Below, piece by piece: positions 22,401 through 34,400 of a DNA stretch of 64,000 nt. Positions within the stretch are counted from its first letter, which is position 1. Each line of letters opens with the position of its first letter. The position numbers and the translations under genes are program-made. A model generated the notes under the pieces. It was not told the DNA's origin. It worked only from the letters and a program-made list of their open reading frames with translations, and searched no databases. Source of the DNA: Pseudoips prasinana (lineage: Eukaryota; Arthropoda; Insecta; Lepidoptera; Nolidae); contig OX621246.1 of NCBI GenBank assembly GCA_951640165.1, positions 9,635,001-9,699,000 of the forward strand, given 5' to 3'.

Positions 22401-25400
22401 GTCTGTAGTAGATGCGATTCTTAGTGCTCTTGGTTTTTCATTCGACTTGGCTTGGATTTCTGGACTGTTTCTTTCAAATCGTGACTGTGCTTGCAAACTG
22501 GACTATTGATTTGTGCTTCTGATTTGGAACTGTTGAAGATGACGACCTACACGAACGAGGAATATGCTGATATTTTGATTTGTTATGGGTACTGCAATTG
22601 TGTATCCGCACGAGCTCGTGATGAATACATATCACGTTACCCAGGCCGCCGAGTACCGGATGTTAGTGTCTTTGACGGAGTTTACCGACGACTTCGAGAG
22701 ACTGGCTCTGTTTCGAGGCGACGAACAGACTTGGGTAGACCACGTGTCAATGATGATGATGAAGAGCAAGACAATGAAATAGTTCGACGGTTTAGATTGG
22801 ATCCAACTACTTCGACCAATATTGTTGCCCGAGAACTTGGACTCTCGCAGTGGAAAGTATGGTTTACGGTGAATACTGCCGGCCTCTATCCTTATTATTA
22901 CACGCCGGTACACACCATCGAAGAAGGAGATCCTGTGAGGAGGTTGGATTTCTGCAGATTCATGCTCAATGCAGATTTAGAAGATCCATCATTTTTTTAA
23001 AAGATCTTGTGGACAGACGAGTCCAAATTTGATAAAGACGGCATAACCAATTACCACAATGTTCATTATTGGGCCCCAAAAGTTCAAAGAAATCCCAATA
23101 AGAAGTGGCCAAAGGCATCACAAAGACGATTCAGTTTGAATGTATGGATGGGAATCATATCAAACCATTTGATTGGGCCTTACTTTCTTCCCGACAATTT
23201 AAATGGAGAACATTATGAAAACTTTTTAAGAGAAGATTTATCCGACTTACTAGACGACGTACCACTCTATCTCATTCGTGATATGTGGTTTCAACATGAC
23301 GGTTGTCCTGTACACTACAGGAGAAGTGTCAGAGAATGGCTAGACACTAATTATCCTAATAAGTGGATCGGAAGAGGTGGACCCATACCGTGGCCAGCTA
23401 GAAGTCCAGACCTGACCCCCATGGATTTTTATGTGTGGGGACACATGAAGAGTTTGGTGTACAACGAACCTAATCCAATCACATCTGTTGATGTTTTGAG
23501 ACAGAGAATAATCGATGCGGCAAATGAAATAAGAAGGGGTTTAACAACTGGTGTAGTAAAGAGTGGATTAAGACACAGAATGAGAATATGTGTGCGAAAC
23601 AGAGGCGGCCATGTGGAACATGAATCATGACTTTCTGTAAAAATAGCAGTAATAGATGTCATTTTGTACCTATTTGGATTGTTTTATTTTGTTTTCTGAC
23701 CCGTGATAAATTAGTACTGTTATCTTTACTACTACCCGAGAGCCTTTCATCGAAGTTTTTTACTAAGAATTCTGATAATAACCTAGCTTGTTATACCTTG
23801 TTGGATAGCTGATGAAATGTAGATATTTTTAAGCACATCTGCAGCATAACTGTCATAGACTTTTCTTTTATTATTTCAGAAAGAAAAAATATTTTTTGAC
23901 GAATTTATTTCAATTTATAACTATCAATCGTCTACTACGACCCAGTCAGTTCAGTGAACTGCTATTTTAGTGTTGAGAATAATAAAACAACTTATCTACT
24001 ACACAAAAATTGCAAACACACGCAGTTAGAGGCAAAACCCTCAAAAAAATATAGGCCAATAGTCATAAAACCGATTTTATCTCAAAAAACCTTCAAAGTC
24101 CAGTATTTTGAAAACAGTTAAGTTTGGGGTATGGTGTTTTATAGACAAATCAGTCAGAAATTATAGAAACTACAACCTCTTAAAGGATCTAGGTCGACTT
24201 AACCTGTAAGCCTGTATATATATATGTATATATATAGATTTTTTTTTAATCGTCTATAAAACTCTTCCATAACTTGTCATATCTTTATCACTCTTAATTT
24301 TATTCTTCTTGCTGATCGCAACCATTCTATGGCTGTCCGGAGGTGATCGCAGTAAGCAATTAGATGGCCCATTATTAGACTTTTGTTTCCAACATTTTTT
24401 TTTTGTATTTTAATGTATATATTACACCGGAAGACGCAGCGTGGGCAGGCCCCCTACAAGTGGACCGAAGATTTCGCAAGGGTCGTGGAAACCGCTGGAT
24501 GCGGGAAACACAAGACCGGCCATTGCGGAGATACTTAGGGGCGGCCTTTGTCCAGCAGTGGACGTCTTTGGGCTGATACGATGATGATGATAAATGTATT
24601 AGCATAATTGTCTGTAACAGTCTGTTGGGAAAGGTGGAGACACACATGATATCACTCATGCGCTGTCTATTCAACCCTAATGACGTCACCCTTACTTGAT
24701 GACTCTTGATAATCTCGCTCACGTGAAGAAATATAATTTGTTACCATAAAAAAGCAGACAATTAATTTCTCATGGCGCAGCTCTCTAAGAACCTAGTTGC
24801 TACACACAGGATATCAGTCATGCACTGCCGATCTTTCCTTGATGACCTTTATTTTATTTCATTACGTCCCTTTCCCTCTTTGACGATCTATCTTTTTCTT
24901 GATTTTACGGGCCGGCTGGCGTGGTTGTTAGACGCTTCCCTTTCACACCGCAGGACGTGGGTTCGATTCCCACCCAGGACAGATATTTGTGCGCATGAAC
25001 ATGTCTGTTTGTCCTGAGTCGGGGTGTAATTTATCTATATAATTATGTATTTACAAAAGAAATGTAGTATATCAGTTATCTGGTTTCCATAAGTACAAGC
25101 TCTGCTTAGTTTGGGATCAGATGGCCGTGTGTGAATAATGTCCCAGAATATTACTATTATATCCCTCTACCTTGATCCCTATTTACGTGCATATATATAA
25201 AATATGTTAGTATAAACATAGCAGCGCTGTTTTCCGGTATAATAATTAACAACACAATTACACCTCAACCCGTAGTTACCCAAGAGCCTGGTCAGTGTGG
25301 CGAATGGTCGAACAAAATCAGAGGACGAAATGAAAGGCATAAAGTAAGACATATTGGTGTCGCAAACTATCCAATGTTACCTCCAATCTGACCAAACTAA

Positions 25401-28400
25401 TAAGGGCGACGTAAAAGGAAACTCGTTTATACGAGAGAGTTATGAAGTTTCGGGTTATACGGTTATTGGTGTTATATGGAATGATGTTGTTTTGATTAGG
25501 TGTTGACGTTGGTCTTTTTGGAAACTTATTTCCTTACATTGGATGAGTATCTTTCTTAATTCTTACTTGCTTACTATATTATAAAGTGAAAGTAAGCTTT
25601 CACGCCATAACTACTGAACCATTTTCACTGAAATTTGGTACACCTATAGTCTAGAAGCCTGGGAAAAGATATAGAATAACAATATATTCCCTATTGTTAT
25701 TCTACACCGTTGAGGGTAAATCATTTACAAATTTGAATGGCATATTAATAAATATCGAAACAATAAAAATGACGATACTTCCATACAACTTTTCATCCCC
25801 GCTTTCTACCCCTTACAATTCTTTATTCAGTTTAAAAATTAGCCTATATCATTTCCCAGGCTTCTAGACTATGGGTGTACTAAATGGGGATGAAAATTTT
25901 TATGGAAATATGTAAGGCCTGTGTGAATTTTTTGTAAGTTTGCAACAAGAGATTAAATATTAGAGATGTTCTGATGTAACGTTTACGGAGTCGTTACAAA
26001 ATGTGCGGACGAAGTCACGGGCACAGCTCGAAGATTATTATTCTAGAAACAAGGCGGTCCCAGCCAGTTGCTCTCACTGATCCGTAAGTGATCGGCGATG
26101 TTAGGCACCTAGGCATGCGGTCAGTCTCAGCGTCAAAGCGGTTTAAGTTCTGAGCATCTCAGTTGTTCGGTGGTCTAGTTAAGCTGTCGGTCTCGGCTGT
26201 AGTCGTTAGACAATATGTCTGAGAACGACTCGGCGGCTTAGACAACTCTTGACACCAGGGTATCTATTGCCTACATAATAAATTAAGTAGGTAGAAATAT
26301 GTCTGGCTTTGGTTTAAAATATCTTTATTCAAAGAGACATAAATGTTAGGCAAAATTTAATTTATGAGCAAACTTTCGCAAACAGAAACCTGCAAAATGT
26401 TCTGAAATACCCGTGTACATTGAAATGAATATGGAATTAAATAAATAGTAAATGCGTAGAGTTAAAATAAAAAAGAGTTTTCTTATTATCTTCATACCAA
26501 TTTCACCTTGCCGTTTCGCTGACGGCAAAGAATATCACCACCCTATCTGATCCCGTGGCAGCGCAGAAGTCGTCCCGAAGGAATATCTTTCAGAGAACGG
26601 GCAGCAGCGTCTATCTGTGGACTTTGGTCATCATACTGTGATCGCTAAACCGACTACCAAGCGTTGCGATTATGGCATATCCATTGTGGAAATGTTGGAC
26701 ACAATCCATTGTGGAAATGTTTTGGGGAGGCTTACCAGGATCGGAAATCTCCTTAATACTATGCCGAGGCCTACCATAGAAAGATGGACGCACGAATTTA
26801 CGAAACAGAAGTATGTTCTCCTTCGCATATCTTGAGCAACGTAGCTGTCCTTCTCTAACGCTGTTATTCTTTCGTTCAAACACGCATTACAATGGTGCCG
26901 TTAAAACCTTTCAACTCCTCTTGAATAGCTTCACGCATCTATGCCACTGTAGAGGCAAAGCCTTTTCAAGCTTCGACCCTGTCCAGTGCCTTAATTAAGT
27001 ACATGTTAGATTATCCAACTACTCTACAATAACAGCAAATGATAAGGTTTGAAGGTTCACGTCCTAAAAAAGCAAAGACGGCTCTTTGTCGCAACTAATT
27101 TTAATTAATCGAGATAACAAAGTAGAAGCGGAAACGTTTTGGTTAAAAGAATAATTATTCCTCTAGCACGAATAAGGGCGATAGTTTTAAGCTACAGGCT
27201 CAAGCGGAATTAATCACTAGTCAATAATTTATGATGATCATACATGGTACTCTCCCAACGGCATAAGCGGTTTTTTACATTGCCTATGAAACTGAACAGA
27301 TTAAAAACAACATTTTGTTTCCCCATCGAATACTACGTAATCTTATTTATTTAGTTTTCTTCGATGTATTGGAAAATATGTTGGGATGATACTTATATTT
27401 ATAATAATAATGTCCTCCTAGCCGAGATCCGGCCACGGCGGCGAGTCTTAAAGGAGACTAGCCATCTGCGCAGGACATATTATAGTGCTCAAGTGTGTGC
27501 GCAAACACAGGAGCACTTTCTATTCCATCACTCTCATGATCCGATGGGACGACTAGCGACACGACCGGAAAGAGGTCAGGTACAGGACTGACGGCTTTAC
27601 GTGCTCTCCGAGGCACGGGGGTATATTACCGCCAACTCCAAGACTTCGGGCTGATATTAAGATTATTTCTTTTTAAAAGAAAATCCCAAAATCACTTCCG
27701 GCCGACCCAGGATTTGAACCCTGGACCTCGTTATCTGCGGTTGAACACGCTACCGCTAGACCAACGAGGTAGTCAAAATATTTAATTAGAGACTTAAAAT
27801 GTAAACAATTAACTTCCAGTTACATTAGTTTAGTTACAGTCAGATCAGAGAGACTGACTCATTGTAGCACAAAAGTGTAGTAGGGCAGGGAGCAGAGACG
27901 ACGCGGCTACGCACAAAAGTGTTGTAGGGTAGGGAGCAGAGACGACGCGGCTAGGGCACTACACTTTTGTGCGTAGCCACATCGTTATAGTTTATACAAT
28001 ATTTTGCAATTTACGAATCACACAGTTTAGCCCTTGTTTTTATTTGCCAAGATATTGGCCTCCAAACCCTCGGCGGACAGATATGATATATACGAGGGAC
28101 ATTGATAACATCTCTATTACAAGACTGATTAGGGGAATAAGATTTTAAAGTATGTATCTAAGGTACTTTTTAATAATTTAATTGTACAAGTGTGTAAGAT
28201 AAATATATCATATAGTTCACCTCTTATGCAGCAGCCAGCGCATAACGCCGACTAATTCATTTTTGCCCATGTCTAAAGGATTAGACCGTGCAAGCTTATG
28301 ACTTACACCATTTTGCAAGAACTGTGTCAGTGAAGAATAGCCACCACAGCTCGTGTAAAAGCCCGTCCATGTCCCACGTCCCACCTTAATTAAACCAACC

Positions 28401-31400
28401 AACAGTTCTTAGTCCACACTACTCGGTTTTTTACGACGCCTTACTTATATGTAACGAAGAGGCTTTTTAATTTTGTCTTTTATACGTACGTTGAAGATAT
28501 ATTTGTGTTTTTACCTATTGCCAGTCAGTTCAGATGCTTTATTACAGTGAAGACAACTGTTTGACCTCATTCTTTTACTAACTCAAATGCTTCTTTGGTT
28601 GTTCTCAAATTAACATGTAGTCCCAGTGTACTTGTACTAGTTGCATAGCACCAAGCGTCTAAACGCTTACCACTCAACCATGCACCGTCCAAGTGCGTTG
28701 TCAGTAGTCTTCTCCTGTAAACAACGTCTTCCCAGGACGTAAACAATTCGGTATCATGACTTACCTAGAACAAGCAAGGTTATTAGAAACTCCCGTTAAA
28801 CTACAGAATCCGATATATCGAATTCGACGAACGCGCGGCAAGCTCCATCGTACTCCACAACTCTTTGTTTGCATTTGTATCGATGAAATGTCCCATCCGG
28901 TCCTCAATCGGACGACAGTAGCACTAAATGTCACCTAAAATATACAACTATTATGTTTATTAATTTAACTATATGGAATAAAAAATATGATGATTCACAA
29001 ACAACAGAGACATACATTATATATAGGGTTAGAGGTACAACAGAGACGTCGTCGACGACATCCTGTTAAAATACAAAAAGTAACAAACAGTTCAATTAAG
29101 ATCCACGTCCATTTTTGAAGTCACGTTCAATAGAAGAGGACTGTAATACTGTATTTCGAAGTTCAAAATAGCGATGAACTGTAGCCCTAAAGTACTGAAA
29201 CGCGACTCACGTCAGTGCGAAAGTGCGCCACATCGATTCACACATTGTCGAATGTATTCCAGCGCGATGCACGTTACTGCGAAAGTCCAGTAAATGCGAA
29301 GGCATGCCATTATGGAGATATCCATGGTTAATGTTTTTCTCGCCAAATGGTCACCGTTCTAACCTAACCTAACCCAAACGATGTGGAATACTTTTCGCAC
29401 TAACGTGCATCGCGGTGGAAAACATTCGAAATTATGTGTATCGATGTGGCGCACTTTCGCACTAACGTGAGTCGCGTTTCAGTACTTTAGGGCTACAGTT
29501 CATCGCTATTTTGAACTTCGAAATACAGAATTACAGTGATAGAAGAGGTCATTATACATATCAGTTGGTCAGGATTTGATCGCTGAGAGCATCTTGATAT
29601 GAGCGCGTAAGTAAGTAGGGCTATTTAACCCAGAGATTATGAACACAACCAAATATAACATTTTTTATCAAAACAAACTTCTGAAATTGAGTTCTACATT
29701 AATAGCGCTATTAAAATCTAATCACTCTACAGCTTCGTAAAATCCCTGGCAGATTTTCAGGGACCAATGGTAATTGCTGGTTTTCTCCGTATTTTATTTA
29801 CGTATAAAATAAATTCATAAAAACAAAGATTACGTATAAGAAACAGAACTAGCTTGATTAATTCGAGCCACGAGTCAATAATACCTTTCAATTAAAGTAA
29901 TGCGAACAGGTATTAAATATGAATATTATTCTCTGTCCAGAAATGAATTAATTTTGTTTTCCTTTATTTTACAGACAGTTCCTTTTTAGAACTTGACTTT
30001 TACAGTGATCCAGGGGCTTTCACTGCTTCACCAGACGTTAGGGGTTCTAGCCATCTACCAAATAAAACTACGATTTAAGTGATGGCAGCGAATATCAGAA
30101 TATTATCACCCCATTTCATCCCGTGGGGATTAATTCCTTCTATGTACTATGACCATCTTACAGCGATTGCCAACCCGTCTGCCAAGGGTGGCGATTATGG
30201 GGAGATTCTTGGGGAGGCTTGTCCAGGAGTGAACTTCTTTCAGCTGTAATGATGATGTAGATGATGAAATTATATGATTAGTGCCGTACTCTAAGAAATG
30301 CTGATGCTTTAGTTCAAACACTACCAATTTAATCACGTAAAGACGTCAGCACATCCAGCTACCTCCATATGTCAAATTTCTTTTATAGATTTTCAACTTT
30401 ATCACATAAGCATAAGATTCACTTTCAATTGGGGAAATTTGACAGATTGTGGTAGCTTGATGTGCTGGCGTCTACATTCTGCGTAATTAATATCATTTTT
30501 TTTTACCCTGCTTTCCCACTTGTACTCAAAATGACTCTCCACTTTGACGCACTGTAATTGATTAGCTACCGCCCACGGCCTTGTCCCCACTTTCACTTAA
30601 TACACTAAAACAAAAAAGTTATAGCAGTAATTAATAAATAATACTTATATTGTTTTATGAAAAGCGTAAAACTCAACAAAGTTTTGAGGAACATTTTTAG
30701 AGTCTCTTCAGTTCAGAGTTAAATAAATTAAATATAATGGAACAACTAACACACTGCTATCTGATCCCAAATTAGGCAAAGCCTTGCCGTAGTACTATGG
30801 TGACCAGACAACTGATAAAAATACTAATATATTTCTATACATCACACAAAAATTTGTCCTAGGTGGGGATCAAACTCACGACCTCTAGCTTAACAGTCAG
30901 GTCCACTAGCGCCGAGACCAACAGGCCAGTCAACTCGAGGAGATCACGTCAAATCTTGAAAAATCAGTCCGAACTTAATTCGTGTAGAAATGTGGTGCGA
31001 TATACGCGCACCGAGATACCGTCTTATATTAGTCTAGTTAGATCTCTTCTTAATTATCTTTATGTATGAAGCATGTTTCAAAATCCCTGTATGGCAGTGG
31101 ATTTGACATATATATAAATGACGGACACAATGCACACCCAAACTCAAAATTGAACTCGGAACATGCGGGCGCCGAGATAGTTGCGAGACCTATGTACAAA
31201 CGCCAACACATCCAGCTACTCCAATCTGTCAAATTTCTTTTATAGATTTTCAACTATATCTTAAAAGCTTATTAGGTTAGGTTAGGTTCACTTTCAATTA
31301 GGGAAATTTGACGGATTGGGGAGCTTGATATGCTGGCGTCTGTATCTTATATACACTGTGCCACATAATCAATAAACAGTGTCTATGGCTTTTTTTTAAT

Positions 31401-34400
31401 ACAACATACATAACTACATAGACTCACGCCTGTTTCCCAGAGGGGTAGGCAGAGACAACGGATTTCCATTTGTCACGATCTTTGCATACTTCTTTTGCCT
31501 CGATTACTGTCATTATATTCTTCATACATGCTCGCCGGTTTAGGGTACTTCTGACCTGCCCTTTCTTGAGAACATCTCCAATTTGGTCAGAGAATGTTCG
31601 ACGTGGTCTTCCCCTTCCGGTTGTCCCATTCACCCAGGCCAGGTATACTTCTTTTGTCAATCTTCTTTCATTCATCCTTTCTAAATGGCCAAACCATCTC
31701 AGCATGCCTTTTTCAATCTTTGTGACTACATCCTCTTTCACACCACAACGCTCTCTTACATCAGTATTTCGAATTCTGTCTCTCAAAGTCACACTACACA
31801 TACTTCTCAGAGCTCTCATTTCCACTGCATTTATTTTACTTTCATTCTTTTTCTGCCATACCCAACTTTCACTTCCATACATTAAAGTTGGCACTAACAC
31901 TCCATCGTGCACGGCTAGTCGGGCCTTCTTTGATACTTGCCGGCTACTCATAAAGGCGTGTAGTGCCCCATTCACTCTGTTCCCCGCATTTACTCTTCTA
32001 ACAATATCTTTTTCATATTTCCCATCTCTCGTAAACAAAGTTCCTAAATATACAAACTCATTCACCTGTTCGACTTTCTCTCCTCCAATCACAATATCAC
32101 ACGCTGTCGTGTATTCATCCCTCTCAAATACCATTACTTTCGTCTTACCTACATTCATTTTCATCCCTTTCCTTTCAAAGGATTCATACATATTTGTTAC
32201 CATCACCTGCAACTCGTCCGCCGATGATGCAAGTAAAACTTGATCATCAGCGTAAAGCAGACATTTGATGAGTAACTCATTCATCCTTACACCGCATTCA
32301 CTTTCTTTCAAATCTTTTAAACAGCTATCCATGAATAGGTTAAACAACCACGGTGACGCTACACATCCCTGTCTAACACCCTTTTGGATGCTAAACCACT
32401 CGGTGTATGACCCGTTAATCCTCACGCAAGCTCTGGAATCCCTATAAAGAGATTTCAGTGCTTGAACAAGGTTGTCGTTCAACCCATACATGGACAGTAC
32501 CGACCATAGTTCATTCCTCAACACTCTATCGTAGGCCTTTTCTAAGTCTACGAAGGCACAGTAGACCTTTTGGTTTTTGCCCAAAAACTTCTCTACTATA
32601 CTTCGCAGAGAAAAGACCTGATCCGTGCAACCCATTCCTTTCCGAAAACCCGCCTGTGCATCCCATATTTTCGCATCGGTTTCTTTCACAACTCTTTCAA
32701 CCAATACTTTTGCATACAACTTACCAACGACGCTGAGCAGACTAATGCCCCTATAGTTTTTACAGTCTTGCCGTGAGCCTTTCCCTTTGTAAAGAGGTAC
32801 AATGACAGCCTTGCACCAATCACTTGGCACTTGGCCGGTGGTATAGCATAGATTGAAAAGGCTGTACAGCTGACTCGCTATGACGCCATGTCCAGCCTTC
32901 AGCATCTCGGAAGTTATCCTGTCATACCCTGGTGACTTACCTGATTTCATACCCTTAATAGCTTTCACAATCTCATCCATACCAATTTCATCTTTACATT
33001 TGTTCTCGTCTATACTTAGTGAACTACGTTCACTCTCTGTTACACCTCTTTCATACAAACTTTCAAAATACTCCTTCCAACGTTTTAACACGCATTCTTC
33101 CCCTTTCACTATATTTCCATCTTGGTCTCGTATGGATTTCAGTTCTGAGGTTTGAGTTATGCCTCTTACTGATCTAACGGATTTCCAGAAAAACTTAATG
33201 TTCGTCTGAAAATCCTTAGACAACCTTCTATCAAAATTATCCTTTTGTTCATTTTTCTTTTCGTTCACCACATCCTTTACAATTACTTTCATTTTCCTAT
33301 AATCATTCCAGGCCCTTTCTATATCCTCATTCGTCGCCTTATTCATTCGTTCGTTTGCTCTGGTGGCTAGCCAGTCTAACCACGCTTTCTTCTTTTCACA
33401 TACAACTTTTTGTACACTTTTATCCCACCAAATATTCTTCATCTTTCTTCCTCTTCTTCTCTTTATTACACCACATACTTCACCAGCTACACTCACCACA
33501 CCTTCTTTGACTACCTTCCATAGCTCTTCTACTTCTCTTATGTCTTCAGATCCCTCAAACTTCTCAACCAACTTACTTTTGTACTCGTCTGCCACTTCTT
33601 CCTCTTGCAGTTCCTCTACTTTTATTCTCTCTAGTACACTTTTAGTCTCAGGGATTCGGTGGCGCCATCCTTTGGACAGACCACTTATTCGGCTCATCAC
33701 CAGAAAGTGGTCTGTATGGATTGCGGTCCCACGATAGACTCTTGTGTCTAGAACATTCTTTCTCAGTCTTTCATCTACAATCACGAAGTCAATCATACTC
33801 TTTCTCACATTTTTCCTCTCTCGTGTAAACGTATGGATTCTTTTATGTTCAAACATAGTATTTGTAACACAAAGACCCCATTCCAAACATATCTCAAGCA
33901 GACTGTACCCATTCTCATTCTCACTCTCGTCACCGAATTGACCTAGTACTCTTTCAAAACCATCACGTTTTACCCCAACCCATCCATTAAAATCACCTAA
34001 CATTATTACTCTTTCATTATACCGACTTAACCGCAACACATCTCTCAGGGTCTCCCAGAATGCCTTTCTTTCCTCTTGTTCTCGCTGTATTACAACTGCA
34101 CCCATATCTACAGGAGCGTACACTCCTACTAGGAAGATACGGGTCATACCAACTTTCATTCTCAACCACATTACTCTTGCATTCACGCATTCGAACTCAG
34201 TCACACACTCAGACATACTTGTGGAAAGAATGAGACCCACACCTTGGCAAGCTCGGGTGGTGTTCGGTACTCCAGACCAATACGCCGTGTATAGTCCGTG
34301 GTTTGTAGTATCACACCCTTTCCGCTTCGTCTCATTCACACACAACACATCGATCCGCTTTTCACTCATCAGCTGACATACTTCGTCCATCTTACCTTCT

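Larger units (their letters stand above)
21748..24214 (+). mobile_element. Tc1/mariner-superfamily transposon, DD41D type, about 500-bp TIRs
   Basis: A 2467-bp element flanked by TA on both sides (21746-21747 and 24215-24216). Terminal repeats are very long: 21748-22249 and 23719-24214, running from CAGGGTTACAGGTTAAGTCG (left) to a GATAAC end that reappears inverted on the right, with scattered mismatches and small indels. Inside lies a transposase gene (22539-23630). Long TIRs and the D-D-D triad with 41 residues between the last two distinguish it from standard mariner (DD34D) and Tc1 (DD34E). I recall DD41D groups (rosa/Visitor) within this superfamily; exact placement is inference. Confidence 0.88.

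Noticed and set aside
27868..27955. CRISPR-like direct repeats
   Set aside because: Two abutting 44-bp units without spacers in an animal intron; a simple tandem duplication.
31470..33941. Several + strand open frames of 60-257 residues
   Set aside because: They are shadows of the minus-strand LINE frame, with low-complexity Ser/Phe-rich composition and no motif.
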